From Sporosarcina aquimarina (lineage in GTDB: Bacteria > Bacillota > Bacilli > Bacillales_A > Planococcaceae), in assembly GCF_023715615.1 (NCBI RefSeq), contig NZ_JAMBOM010000003.1, positions 124,001 through 188,000 of the forward strand: DNA of 64,000 nucleotides. The letters are read 5' to 3'. Of the stretch, positions 55,175-64,000 are shown one piece after another (within the stretch, counting starts at the first letter, position 1; every line of letters starts with the position of its first letter). The notes under the pieces were generated by a model, which did no database searches, had not been told where the DNA came from, and saw only the letters and a list, made by a program, of their open reading frames with translations. Made by a program: the position numbers and the translations under genes.

Positions 55175-56797
55175 TTACTTTCCACAAAAGTGCTTGGCAA
55201 GCGTCTCCAGCATTTGAGGGAGACGAACGAAAGCACTTTCGATATGTAGCCTCTCTGTACGTTGGTGAGCATCCTTACCGAATGGACCGACATTTAAAAC
55301 AGGTGCGTCAAGTGCCTTCATTTCTTCAAATGGCATCCAATAGGTTGAGCCCCATACCGGAGTATTCCGCTCAAACGATTTCCAGCCTGTCCCTTCATCT
55401 TCATAATGGACATAGCTCAAATCACTAATTCCATTAAAGTAGTGAATTTGTGACACTTCTGTACCAAGTGAGCTTGCTTTGTCTTGCATGAGTGTGACAA
55501 GCTCCTGAACGAGTGCGTCGTCTGAAGTATTCACTGCCGGATAGTACGGCGGAGCAAAAAGCAGAACCGTTGCCGGTGCTAACTCTTGACACTCAATCAT
55601 GAGGATATCAACGATTTTAAATGATTTGTCGCGATCGTCGAGTTCCCAGTCACCTGAAACTTCCGTAATAATTCTCTTTACTTCAGCTTCGCCCAATTTA
55701 TTGTTAGCGTAATCCATCAACTCTTCAAACTTGAGTAGCTTGATTTCCCCAACTTTAGGAACCCCTTCGCGCTCACAGATCTCACTGTACGTCGTTTCAC
55801 ATGCCTGAACAGAATCTTTAGCGATGCCTTCGAATAGTTCCATCACTTCCGCTGCAGTCCGTCTCATAGTGAACACGTTATACAGGGCAGTGGAGCGATA
55901 TGGCGTTTGCACAGAATAATGCGCTTTTAGATCTTTTTGCTGCAATGTTACTGGTAGCGGTGTGGTTTCCCCATGATCGGTTTCTTCAAATATATTATTC
56001 CACTCCATACGTTGTGTTAAGAAAGAAGCCATAAATGTCGAGGTAATTCCTTTTAACGGTTCCCCAACATGCGTTTCTTTGCCATAAAACAATGCGGCCG
56101 GCATAATTTTACCGATGGTTCCCGAGTAAATGTATTCTCTTGGGTCACCCGGTTCTTGAGAGAAAACGGGTTCGCCATTTAAAAACAGCGTATACGTTAA
56201 ATCATGTTCCTGTTTTATCCGAACGAGCGACTTTACTGCCGTACGCATACCCGCAGAACTCACTTCTTCATCAGGGACAGCGAGTAACACTAAGTTTAAC
56301 GGCCATTGTTCCGATGCTGCCTTTTCGATTAAGGACATATGTAATGCGAGCCCCATCTTCATATCCATCGTTCCCCGCCCAAACAAATACTCCCCTGATT
56401 CCAAATCAGCCAAAGCTTCTTCAGGAAGTTCTTCTGTATATTCATGTAATTTTACGGTTAGCTCTTCAGGATGGAACGCGAATGGCTCTAGTGCACCATA
56501 TTCTTCTGTCCAAACTGTGTCAAAGTGGCTGATAAGCACAATAGTATCTTGCGCTTCATGATTTTTATACAACGCAGTGACTGAATTACGGCCAAGACCT
56601 GCATCATGCAACTCCAACTGTTCGGGATGTGCTTCGAAATAAGGGACACTTTTCAACTTTTCAGCGAGTCTATGTGGGAAAGCTTTTTCTCCTTCTGTGG
56701 TGGTCCGACTTTCCCAATTCACAAGCTCGCACAACAAAGCTCGTAATGATTCTGGTGTATTCCATTGCAGTTCTGTTCCAGTATGGTGGTTTGCCAT
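55175..56797 (-). CDS. M20-family peptidase, RocB-like
   Basis: 540 aa. Metal-binding motifs SHFDTVWTEEYG, FGRGTMDMKMGLALH (bridging Asp) and VPDEEVSSAGMR (catalytic Glu) fit M20 dinuclear zinc peptidases. Length and C-terminal PPYYPAVN, GISDLSYV and VLNVGPFGKDAHQRTER blocks match B. subtilis RocB of arginine use, whose exact activity is not established. No other roc genes adjoin. Start chosen after GAGGAGGG; the frame is open 30 codons further upstream. Confidence 0.87.
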   Translation of the reverse strand: MANHHTGTELQWNTPESLRALLCELVNWESRTTTEGEKAFPHRLAEKLKSVPYFEAHPEQLELHDAGLGRNSVTALYKNHEAQDTIVLISHFDTVWTEEYGALEPFAFHPEELTVKLHEYTEELPEEALADLESGEYLFGRGTMDMKMGLALHMSLIEKAASEQWPLNLVLLAVPDEEVSSAGMRTAVKSLVRIKQEHDLTYTLFLNGEPVFSQEPGDPREYIYSGTIGKIMPAALFYGKETHVGEPLKGITSTFMASFLTQRMEWNNIFEETDHGETTPLPVTLQQKDLKAHYSVQTPYRSTALYNVFTMRRTAAEVMELFEGIAKDSVQACETTYSEICEREGVPKVGEIKLLKFEELMDYANNKLGEAEVKRIITEVSGDWELDDRDKSFKIVDILMIECQELAPATVLLFAPPYYPAVNTSDDALVQELVTLMQDKASSLGTEVSQIHYFNGISDLSYVHYEDEGTGWKSFERNTPVWGSTYWMPFEEMKALDAPVLNVGPFGKDAHQRTERLHIESAFVRLPQMLETLAKHFCGK

Positions 56798-56910
56798 TAA
56801 AAACCCTCCTCTTTTAATACGTGCTGGCATCCTGACAGCATGAACCTGTCTGCTTTTGAGTGTACGCTTTTTGTCGAAAAGAGTCATCCCTTACAGGTTG
56901 ATTGTTTGTC

Positions 56911-56939
56911 TTGCATCCATCAAAACTTTTGTTTATTAT
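56911..56939 (+). promoter_or_regulatory. Sigma-A promoter of psuK-psuG
   Basis: TTGCAT (56911-56916), a 17-base spacer and TATTAT (56934-56939), about 44 bases before the chosen psuK start. Confidence 0.65.
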
Positions 56940-56953
56940 ATAAACATAAGTTT
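56923..56953. promoter_or_regulatory. 31-bp palindrome overlapping the psuK -10 (likely operator)
   Basis: Arms AAACTTTTGTTTAT (56923-56936) and ATAAACATAAGTTT (56940-56953) match at 13 of 14 positions around the centre TAT. It covers the -10 region, so binding there would block transcription. The first gene product carries its own helix-turn-helix. Confidence 0.75.
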
Positions 56954-56982
56954 GAAATATGCACTACGAACGGGAGGTGTTT

Positions 56983-58086
56983 ATGGTGAACGAAAAAGAA
57001 CAGCAACTGATTTCTTTAATCCGACAAAATCCATACTGTTCCCAGCAAGAGCTCGCAGAGGGTCTTGGACTTTCCCGCCCCGCTGTCGCTAACTTGATAT
57101 CCGCACTGACGAAACGTGGATATATCACAGGTAGAGCATATGTGTTAGCTCCGGAAGATGAAATCATTTGTATCGGTGGTGCAAACGTCGACCGTAAGTT
57201 TCATGTCACCGGGTCGGTAGCGTCTGGTACGTCAAACCCTGCCGAAATGTCAGTTACAATTGGCGGTGTCGCTCGCAACATTGCTGAAAACCTTGGTCGG
57301 CTTGACCATCCTGTTCGATTGATAACTACAGCTGGCAAAGACGCAGACTGGGACTTGATTGCAACGCATTCATCTCCCTATATGGACTTGACATCGGTAC
57401 GGTTATTACCCGATGCTTCGACTGGCTCATATTCTGCGGTGTTAGACAAACACGGCGAGCTCGTAATTGCGATGGCAGTGATGGATGTGTATGAATCACT
57501 AAACGCCGACTACATTGCTTCTCTCGAACGACACTTAGCTCGCGCAAGGATGATTGTTATAGATCTTAATGTAGCAAAAGAAACGGCAGAAGCAATTCGG
57601 GTAGCAGCAATCCGTCATCAAGTTCCTCTTGCAATCATCCCGGTTTCTGGCCCCAAAATGGCGCACTTGCCAGACACACTCGAGGGATTAACGTGGTTCA
57701 TCTGCAATGAGGATGAAGCCGAAACCTTAACGGGCATCACGATTCAAAATGATGATGACTGGAAATCAGCCGTTTCCGCACTCCTTGACTTAGGAGCAGA
57801 ACATGCCATCATTACTAGCGGGAAAAAAGGGATTATGGCAGGAGACCGCACAACGCGGACGATCCATCATCATGCCGCGATACCTGGAGTCTCTGTAGAA
57901 GACGTAACGGGAGCTGGCGATGCATTCGTGTCGGGAGTACTTCATGCCGCAGTAATGGAACGTACACTCAATGACGCGATTTCCTATGGCCTTGTGAACG
58001 CAGCAAAAACATTAGCATCCACCTATACGGTCAGACCTGAACTGACCGCCAATGGACTAGAAAATGAACTGGAGGAATACAAATGA
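56983..58086 (+). CDS. psuK: Pseudouridine kinase PsuK with N-terminal DNA-binding domain
   Basis: 367 aa. N-terminal winged helix (about 5-55, [28 protein letters not shown] split here as two helices), then a PfkB/ribokinase domain with [33 protein letters not shown] and the GAGDAFVSG catalytic loop. Phosphorylates pseudouridine for PsuG. Start at the ATG after GGGAGG; an ATG eight codons upstream overlaps that site. The stop overlaps psuG by four bases. Confidence 0.9.
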   Translation: MVNEKEQQLISLIRQNPYCSQQELAEGLGLSRPAVANLISALTKRGYITGRAYVLAPEDEIICIGGANVDRKFHVTGSVASGTSNPAEMSVTIGGVARNIAENLGRLDHPVRLITTAGKDADWDLIATHSSPYMDLTSVRLLPDASTGSYSAVLDKHGELVIAMAVMDVYESLNADYIASLERHLARARMIVIDLNVAKETAEAIRVAAIRHQVPLAIIPVSGPKMAHLPDTLEGLTWFICNEDEAETLTGITIQNDDDWKSAVSALLDLGAEHAIITSGKKGIMAGDRTTRTIHHHAAIPGVSVEDVTGAGDAFVSGVLHAAVMERTLNDAISYGLVNAAKTLASTYTVRPELTANGLENELEEYK

Positions 58087-58997
58087 AATCCTATATCGTC
58101 TACTCAGAAGAAGTCTTAAACGCAAAAGCCGCTGGACAACCAATCGTGGCACTTGAATCGACTATCATCTCTCACGGCATGCCGTATCCACAAAACGTGG
58201 AAACTGCTCGTGCAGTAGAACAAATCATCCGTGACAACGGTGCAGTTCCTGCAACAATTGCATTGATCGACGGGCAAATTAAAATCGGATTGTCTTATGA
58301 TGAGCTTGAAATGTTCGGTAAAAGCGATAACGTAGCAAAAGTTTCCCGTCGTGATATCGGATACTTGCTAGCAACTAAGCAACTTGGTGCGACTACAGTT
58401 GCAGCGACGATGATTTGTGCAGACCTCGCTGAAATCCGCATGTTCGTAACAGGTGGAATTGGTGGCGTACACCGTGGCGCTGAAACAACTATGGATATCT
58501 CTGCAGACTTGGAAGAGCTGGCAAAAACAGATGTCGCTGTCGTTTGTGCAGGTGCAAAATCGATTCTCGATATTGGTCTTTCTATGGAATACCTAGAAAC
58601 AAAAGGCGTTCCAGTCATCGGATATGAAACTGATGAACTACCTGCATTCTATACGCGCAAGAGTGGATTCCCTGTGAACTTCCGTGCAGACAATCCAGAA
58701 GTTGTTGCTGAAACACTTGCTGTTAAATGGCATCTTGGACTTGCAGGTGGAGCTGTGATTGCCAATCCGATTCCTGAAGCAGACGAACTCGACCCTGAAA
58801 TGATCAATGGAATCATCGATCAAGCCCTTGCTGAAGCAAAAGAAAAAGGAATTAAAGGGAAAGACGTTACACCATTCATGCTCGGTAAAGTGAAAGATCT
58901 CACAGATGGCAAGAGCCTAGTAGCTAACATTGCTCTCGTGAAACACAACGCAGTCGTAGGAGCTAAGATTGCTGTGGCATTAAGCAAAACTAAATAA
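58083..58997 (+). CDS. psuG: Pseudouridine-5'-phosphate glycosidase PsuG
   Basis: 304 aa. Splits pseudouridine 5'-phosphate to uracil and ribose 5-phosphate. Family signatures [17 protein letters not shown] (with the acid/base Glu), [37 protein letters not shown] (Schiff-base Lys) and NPIPEADEL are present. Follows psuK with ATGA overlap and has its own terminator. Confidence 0.95.
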   Translation: MKSYIVYSEEVLNAKAAGQPIVALESTIISHGMPYPQNVETARAVEQIIRDNGAVPATIALIDGQIKIGLSYDELEMFGKSDNVAKVSRRDIGYLLATKQLGATTVAATMICADLAEIRMFVTGGIGGVHRGAETTMDISADLEELAKTDVAVVCAGAKSILDIGLSMEYLETKGVPVIGYETDELPAFYTRKSGFPVNFRADNPEVVAETLAVKWHLGLAGGAVIANPIPEADELDPEMINGIIDQALAEAKEKGIKGKDVTPFMLGKVKDLTDGKSLVANIALVKHNAVVGAKIAVALSKTK

Positions 58998-59008
58998 CAA
59001 TCCTTTCA

Positions 59009-59042
59009 AAAGAGTACTTCCTTCGAGAAGTGCTCTTTTTTT
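59009..59042 (+). terminator. Terminator of psuKG
   Basis: AGAGTACTTC / GAAGTGCTCT (one G-U), followed by TTTTTTT. Confidence 0.85.
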
Positions 59043-59065
59043 GTGTTCCATTCACCAACTTTCTA

Positions 59066-59099
59066 TTACTAGGTAAACCGATCTTTACTAGTTTAAACC
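59066..59099 (+). repeat. Direct repeat upstream of the NCS2 permease
   Basis: TTACTAGGTAAACC (59066-59079) and TTACTAGTTTAAACC (59085-59099), 19 bases apart start to start, about 60-90 bases before the permease start. Could be a regulator site. Confidence 0.45.
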
Positions 59100-59157
59100 A
59101 ATTTTATAAGGGAAATTCGAATAACATGCACAACTCTGAAAATGGAGGAATTACATT

Positions 59158-60486
59158 ATGGATATTAAGAAGGAAGCGGATGAGTTGAAGAGTCCATCCG
59201 ACTGGATTGCCGGTCTGGAATGGTTTTTCTTCATTTTCGCCAACATTGTCATTATCCCGATAACTGTAGGAAAAGCGTTCAATCTTCATCAAGACAGTAT
59301 TATTTCTACGCTCCAGCTGTCTTTCATAGTGACAGGAATTGCCTGTTTACTGCAGGCGTTTTTAGGTCACAAACGCGCAATCCTTGAAGGTCAATCAGGA
59401 CTGTGGTGGGGGATGATTCTCTCCACTGTGAGTCTCGCAAGTTCACAAGGAATTTCTATGAGTGAATTAGGAGGCAGTCTTACTGTCGGTGTCCTGATTT
59501 CTGCTGTGATGACTATCGCGGTCGGGCTGTTCGGATGGGGCCCCGCACTTGCTAAGCTGTTTAACCCGGCGGTTATGGGTGTCTTCATGCTACTGTTCGG
59601 ATTTCAACTTATTAAAATCTTCCTCGAAGGGATGCTAGGCATTCCAATGGGGAATCCACCAGATGATGCAAAAATTCAACTATCTGTTGCATCGCTCACG
59701 TTCGTGGTTGCTGCCATTATGATTGTCATTAACATTAAAGCCCCGAAAAAAGTGAGTAAATACACTTTGCTTAGTGGAATAGTAGTAGGCTGGGTTGCTT
59801 ATGCACTCCTATTTGGGCCAGAGCATACGGTGAAATCTGATGCTTCATTTCAATTTGAGTTATTCCATTTAGGAAAACCTGCTTGGAATATCGGGATTAT
59901 TGTGATGGCCGTTATTACTGGCCTTATGAATCTGGCAAATACATTCGGAGCTTTAAAAGGTACAGAGTCTAAAGATTTATATGACGAAGAAACGAGCAAA
60001 AAACAATATAATCGTAGTTTGACCATTTCGGGTGGACTTACAGCAGTGAGCGGACTATTCGGTCTTGTCCCCTACGCACCTTTCGTGTCTTCAATTGGTT
60101 TTCTCGAACAGTCCGGGATCGTCAGACGGCTTCCGTTCATCATCGGCAGTGCGCTGTTTCTTTTGATGGGTATCATTCCTCCAGTCTCGCATTTTTTCTC
60201 GAACATACCTCTTAGTATAGGGAGCACTGTACTGTTTGTTGCTTACTTGCAACTGCTTAACTCGTCTTTTGGTTTCTTTGAGGAAATCCGGCTCAACAGC
60301 CGGAATGTCTATCGCTCCGCAATCCCAGTGTTCGTTGCCGTTGTCATTATGGTAATGCCTGATTCGTATTTCTCATCCTTACCGGGGTTTGTCCAACCGA
60401 TTATTGGAAATGGGCTCTTAATGGGCATTCTAATTGCTCTCATTCTGGAGAATACCATTAAATGGGATCACATTAAAAATTCATAA
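59158..60486 (+). CDS. NCS2-family nucleobase permease
   Basis: 442 aa, about 12-14 transmembrane helices. GLEWFFFIFANIVIIPITV at the start and NLANTFGALKGTES (the NCS2 motif region) in the middle fit the xanthine/uracil permease family. Substrate unclear; psuG upstream releases uracil, which makes a uracil-related role possible. TGGAGG lies upstream. Confidence 0.85.
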   Translation: MDIKKEADELKSPSDWIAGLEWFFFIFANIVIIPITVGKAFNLHQDSIISTLQLSFIVTGIACLLQAFLGHKRAILEGQSGLWWGMILSTVSLASSQGISMSELGGSLTVGVLISAVMTIAVGLFGWGPALAKLFNPAVMGVFMLLFGFQLIKIFLEGMLGIPMGNPPDDAKIQLSVASLTFVVAAIMIVINIKAPKKVSKYTLLSGIVVGWVAYALLFGPEHTVKSDASFQFELFHLGKPAWNIGIIVMAVITGLMNLANTFGALKGTESKDLYDEETSKKQYNRSLTISGGLTAVSGLFGLVPYAPFVSSIGFLEQSGIVRRLPFIIGSALFLLMGIIPPVSHFFSNIPLSIGSTVLFVAYLQLLNSSFGFFEEIRLNSRNVYRSAIPVFVAVVIMVMPDSYFSSLPGFVQPIIGNGLLMGILIALILENTIKWDHIKNS

Positions 60487-60590
60487 AATCAATTCGAAAA
60501 CTCAGAATACAAGTTTTACTGGAATTTTACTGGGTATGCACAAGAGTAGAACCAATTTACTAGAAAAACAAAAAAGAGGAAGGTGAACCA

Positions 60591-62222
60591 ATGAATTACG
60601 AATCTAGCAGAATCGGAGAAGACATTGACCCTCGGTATGGCAGCTCTTTCATGGCAAAGAAAAATGCTGTCGCCACCCCTAACAAACTCGCCTCTATGGC
60701 AGCTAATCGAATCCTCAACAAAGGCGGGAATGCGATCGATGCCATGGTAACTGCCAATTCTGTACTCGGAGTTGTCTTCCCCCACATGACAGGTGCAGGA
60801 GGAGATTCTTTCTGGCTTATCTATGACGCAAAAACAGGTAAAAGATATTCACTGAATGCTACAGGACATTCCGGTGAAGAGGTGACAATCGACAAGTTCG
60901 ATAAAGAAGAAGGTATGGATATCCGTGGGCCTAAAGCCGTCACTACAGTACCTGGAGCCGTGAGCGGATGGATCGAAGCTCACGAACGATTTGGAAAGCT
61001 GACAATGAAAGAATGTCTGGAGCCTGCAATTGAATATGCAAAGGAAGGCTTCCCCGTAGGACGATCTCTAGCAAAATTCTCAGAAGTTGCACTCACTTTA
61101 CTACGCACCTACCCATCCACCGCAAAAGTTTTTCTCAAACACGGCGTTGCTCCCTACATGAAAGGCGATACAATGAAAAATCCAGACTTAGGGAGAACAC
61201 TTGAGCGAATAGCTGAACATGGCATGGATGCTTTTTACAAAGGTGAGATTGCAGATAAGGTAACCGACTTCCTACAACAGCATGGCGGCCTACTGAAAAA
61301 AGATGATTTTGCCCGCCATCAGGCCACTTGGGAAGAGCCAATTGAAGTCCAATATGGGGATCGGACAGTAATTGCCCCCCCGCCTAACTCTGCAGGTATG
61401 GTGACCCTTCAAATTCTCGGAATGATGGATCACCTGGATATTACTAGCATGAAAGGTCATGAGGAACAGTTCATCGATGCATTTACCCGTGCAACAGCAT
61501 TCTCGTTCATGGATCGTGATGAGTTCCTCGATGATCCTAATTTCAATAAAGTTCCGACAGATGTACTCCTAAGCAAAGAGTACTTCAAGGAACGCGTGAA
61601 AAAGATGCACGATCCGGCACTAGGACCACCCGAAAACGGCTATGCCAATAAAGGAGATACAACCTTTAGTTGTGCAGTGGATGAGGAAGGTAATGCTGTC
61701 GGCGTTATTCAAAGTCTGTATTGGGAATGGGGTTCTGGTGTTGTTGCCGAAGGAACTGGAATGATGCTTCAAAACCGAGGAAGCTATTTCTCACTTGACT
61801 CAAAAGCACGCAACAAATTAGAGCCTAACAAACGACCCGCACACACACTCACCTGCTCCATGGTCTTCCATGAGGACAAACCTGAACTCATCGTGGGAGC
61901 CATGGGTGGTGATGGTGAGCCACAGACACAGGCTTTAATCATTATGCGTTTATTGAACCAAGGATACTCCGTGCAAGAAGCAATCGATGCTCCAAGGTGG
62001 TTGCTCGGTCGGACATGGGGTGAAAACATACGGGGCTTACGTCTGGAAGGACGTTATGATAAGCAAATCGCTGAAAAACTGAAAGACCTAGGTCACGTAA
62101 ATGTCACCATGATCGAAAACTTCAGCGACCTGATGGGCCATGCCCAGGCAATCCGTATTTGGCCGGACCGTATTGAAGCAGGTGCTGACCCCCGTGCAGG
62201 CGGACTGGCCATCGGGAATTGA
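60591..62222 (+). CDS. Gamma-glutamyltransferase-like protein (cytosolic form)
   Basis: 543 aa N-terminal nucleophile hydrolase. Signatures ILNKGGNAIDAMVTAN, MTGAGGDSFWLIYD and the autoprocessing site GDTTFSCAVDEEGNAV (nucleophile about Thr357), then MVFHEDKPELIVGAMGGDGEPQ. No signal peptide, unlike secreted GGT, so closer to YwrD-type or acylase-like members. It could hydrolyse a gamma-glutamyl compound. AGAGGAAGG precedes ATG. Confidence 0.87.
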   Translation: MNYESSRIGEDIDPRYGSSFMAKKNAVATPNKLASMAANRILNKGGNAIDAMVTANSVLGVVFPHMTGAGGDSFWLIYDAKTGKRYSLNATGHSGEEVTIDKFDKEEGMDIRGPKAVTTVPGAVSGWIEAHERFGKLTMKECLEPAIEYAKEGFPVGRSLAKFSEVALTLLRTYPSTAKVFLKHGVAPYMKGDTMKNPDLGRTLERIAEHGMDAFYKGEIADKVTDFLQQHGGLLKKDDFARHQATWEEPIEVQYGDRTVIAPPPNSAGMVTLQILGMMDHLDITSMKGHEEQFIDAFTRATAFSFMDRDEFLDDPNFNKVPTDVLLSKEYFKERVKKMHDPALGPPENGYANKGDTTFSCAVDEEGNAVGVIQSLYWEWGSGVVAEGTGMMLQNRGSYFSLDSKARNKLEPNKRPAHTLTCSMVFHEDKPELIVGAMGGDGEPQTQALIIMRLLNQGYSVQEAIDAPRWLLGRTWGENIRGLRLEGRYDKQIAEKLKDLGHVNVTMIENFSDLMGHAQAIRIWPDRIEAGADPRAGGLAIGN

Positions 62223-62273
62223 TCAACACGAATGAATTTCAACTATAACGAATATTTGAAGGGAGATTTTACG

Positions 62274-63440
62274 ATGAACATTAACACTGATAATGAGACA
62301 CAAACAAACCCTCAGCCTATCAAAAAAGATCGAGGTGGACACATTTGGGGCGCGAATAACCCTGAAATTGACCGTCAGAACCCGGATATTATAGTGCCCC
62401 CTGACACAGACAGCGGTACGATGCCTAACTTGAAATTCCCTTTTGCTCACTCCCATATGCGTGTCGAACATGGGGGTTGGTCCCGTGAGGTTACGATACG
62501 TGAAATGCCAGCTGCTGAAACAATTGCGGGTGTTAATATGCACCTTGAACCTGGTGGTGTCCGTGAGCTACATTGGCACAAAGAAGCTGAATGGTCTTAT
62601 ATGATTAAAGGAAAGGCACGTATTACAGCCATATCCCCAGACGGACGTGAATTTGTCGATGATGTAGAAGCTGGAGACTTATGGTATTTTCCTTCTGGCG
62701 TTCCTCATTCCATTAAAGGACTGAGTGAGGGTGCTGAATTCATCCTCGCATTTGACGATGGTAGTTTCTCAGAGAACAGTACATTTTCAATTACGGACTG
62801 GTTTGCACACACTCCAAAAGAAGTGCTTGCAGCAAACTTCGGAGTATCCGAAGAGGAATTTGATAACATTCCAAGTGGTGAAGTCTATATGTATCAAGGT
62901 GCTGTGCCTGGTCCGATTGCTGAAGACTTGCCCCCGGAAACAAATGAATTTGTGGAATGTCCGTTTAGCTTTAAATTGATGGATGTCGAACCAGTTGAAA
63001 CGAGCGGGGGTAAAGCTTGGATTGCAGATTCTAGTAACTTCAAAGCATCTAAAACAATTGCTGCTGCTTTAGTAGAAGTAGAACCCGGGGGTGTCCGGGA
63101 ACTACACTGGCATCCAAACGAAGCAGAATGGCAATACTATCTTGAAGGACAGGGTCGCATGACAGTTTTCGCCTCTGGTGGCAAGGCTCGTACGTATGAT
63201 TATCAAGCAGGCGATGTAGGATACGTTCCGTTTGCAATGGGGCACTATATCCAGAATACGGGTGACACACCTCTACGTTTCTTGGAAATGTTCCGTAGCG
63301 ACCACTTTGCAGATGTTTCTCTCAACCAGTGGATGTCACAAACACCTCCAGAACTTCTTAAAGAACACTTGCCGCTTAGTGATGAATTCATGAAAAACGC
63401 ATTGCACAGCGACAAACGCCCCAATGTTAACTATTCATAA
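62274..63440 (+). CDS. Bicupin oxalate decarboxylase (OxdC/OxdD family)
   Basis: 388 aa. Two cupin domains, each with the Mn2+ site: GGVRELHWHKEAEW (N-terminal) and GGVRELHWHPNEAEW (C-terminal). The lid loop contains DDGSFSENSTF, and the SENS motif distinguishes decarboxylases from oxalate oxidases in B. subtilis OxdC. Converts oxalate to formate and CO2. No signal peptide. Start chosen after AAGGGAGA; the frame is open 14 codons upstream. Follows the GGT gene by about 50 bases on the same strand. Confidence 0.93.
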   Translation: MNINTDNETQTNPQPIKKDRGGHIWGANNPEIDRQNPDIIVPPDTDSGTMPNLKFPFAHSHMRVEHGGWSREVTIREMPAAETIAGVNMHLEPGGVRELHWHKEAEWSYMIKGKARITAISPDGREFVDDVEAGDLWYFPSGVPHSIKGLSEGAEFILAFDDGSFSENSTFSITDWFAHTPKEVLAANFGVSEEEFDNIPSGEVYMYQGAVPGPIAEDLPPETNEFVECPFSFKLMDVEPVETSGGKAWIADSSNFKASKTIAAALVEVEPGGVRELHWHPNEAEWQYYLEGQGRMTVFASGGKARTYDYQAGDVGYVPFAMGHYIQNTGDTPLRFLEMFRSDHFADVSLNQWMSQTPPELLKEHLPLSDEFMKNALHSDKRPNVNYS

Positions 63441-63449
63441 TGCACATGA

Positions 63450-63480
63450 AAAAACCACAGCCGAATCGCTGTGGTTTTTC
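63450..63480. terminator. Bidirectional terminator after the oxalate decarboxylase gene
   Basis: AAAAACCACAGC / GCTGTGGTTTTT stem, 6-base loop, between convergent stops. Confidence 0.88.
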
Positions 63481-63486
63481 GTTTTA

Positions 63487-64000
63487 TTAGACAAGTTCTG
63501 CCTTACGACCAATAAGTTTGTAGTACACAAGATACAATGATGGAATCATGACCAATGTAAACAAACTCGAGAAGGCAAGACCTGCGATAATTGTAATGGC
63601 AAGTGCTTCAAACAATGGATCACCCGATACTGCAACTGGAATCAATGCAACAATCGACGTAAGTGATGTCAAAATAATTGGTTTGATACGCGCGTAGCCG
63701 GATTCGACAATTGCCTCAATAACATCCATATTGCCTAGAAGTCGGCGTGCTTCCACGAAGTCGATTAACACAACTGCGTTCCTTACTACAATACCGGTCA
63801 ATGAAACAATCCCCATGACACCAAGGAAGCTGAGAGGCGTCTGTGTGATGAACAATCCAAGTATGGCACCCGAAATACCGAGATACACCGCGAATAGTAC
63901 GAGGAACGGTAAACTGAACGACTTAAATTGGAACGCAATGACCAAGTATACAAGTAGCAAGACGACTAAGAATAGAATTCCAATTTCAGCAAAGAATGCT
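63487..64000 (-). CDS. RND-family efflux transporter, C-terminal part (cut by window end)
   Basis: About 171 residues of the C-terminus; the frame is open to base 64000, so the start is outside. Five hydrophobic helices; YLVIAFQFKSFSLPFLVLFAVY, GIVSLTGIVVRNAVVLIDFV and PIILTSLTSIVALIPVA match the last transmembrane bundle of AcrB/SwrC-type RND transporters. Probably drug or lipopeptide export; SwrC-like proteins occur in Bacillales. Confidence 0.9.
   Translation of the reverse strand, partial: AFFAEIGILFLVVLLLVYLVIAFQFKSFSLPFLVLFAVYLGISGAILGLFITQTPLSFLGVMGIVSLTGIVVRNAVVLIDFVEARRLLGNMDVIEAIVESGYARIKPIILTSLTSIVALIPVAVSGDPLFEALAITIIAGLAFSSLFTLVMIPSLYLVYYKLIGRKAELV

Overview
This looks like a chromosomal segment of a low-GC Gram-positive bacterium in Bacillales, most likely Planococcaceae (Sporosarcina-like). 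The clues are the Des/DesK/DesR cold-sensing system, the bacilliredoxin-like YtxJ, the Trp T-box, HPr with His15 and Ser46, NagR-type control, YusW and oxalate decarboxylase. The genus is an inference. No rRNA, tRNA, IS element, prophage or CRISPR was seen. It is ordinary core or niche chromosome with a few unusual spots.

Layout. 1-2.7 kb: a thiamin salvage operon (thiM cut by the window start, thiD, thiE, thiW) ending in a terminator. 2.76-3.12 kb: a tandem array of 20-bp units. 3.2-10.4 kb (minus strand): histidine phosphatase-like protein, DDAH-like hydrolase, D-serine dehydratase, DesR, DesK, Des, an SDR reductase and YtxJ. 10.5-13.4 kb: a GNAT/class V aminotransferase fusion overlapping a PlsY paralog, with a divergent PAP2 phosphatase. 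This is the best candidate here for an undescribed (lipid-related) pathway. 13.4-15 kb: ATL protein, MscL, a 30-aa membrane peptide and a glyoxalase-like protein. 15-19.6 kb (minus): coiled-coil protein, acyl-CoA thioesterase, murein-peptide recycling pair YkfC/LdcA and a DUF4003 protein. 19.7-25.9 kb (minus): trpEDCFBA behind a UGG-specific T-box leader with a clear promoter. 26-29 kb: RluF-like pseudouridine synthase and a polar amino acid ABC transporter. 29.4-36.4 kb: MgtE, a Rossmann protein, an acetate CoA-transferase, a PAS-GGDEF-EAL protein and a methyltransferase. 36.5-43 kb: CorA-like channel, CBS/ACT-like protein (CbpA-like), AarF/UbiB kinase and an OpuC-type osmolyte ABC transporter whose permease/binding-protein gene appears to start at AUU. 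43-47.7 kb: YeiH exporter with divergent LysR regulator, a second 20-bp repeat array, a GlcD-like FAD oxidase and a YusW-like lipoprotein. 47.7-55.1 kb (minus): GlcNAc uptake cluster (separate IIA, NagE, NagA, NagR, SIS protein, HPr, enzyme I). 55-64 kb: RocB-like peptidase, psuK-psuG behind a large operator-like palindrome, NCS2 permease, gamma-glutamyltransferase, oxalate decarboxylase and the C-terminus of an RND transporter cut by the window end.

How the parts fit. The trp leader senses uncharged tRNA-Trp. DesK/DesR should drive des, which lies just upstream, with a terminator between des and desK. NagR should control nagE through an operator overlapping its promoter, and the general PTS genes are in the same run. 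PsuK carries its own N-terminal DNA-binding domain and its promoter overlaps a 31-bp palindrome, which suggests autoregulation. The CorA, CBS/ACT, OpuC stretch suggests ion and osmolyte homeostasis, possibly tied to c-di-AMP.

All function calls come from reading motifs and family resemblance by eye. No database search was run.
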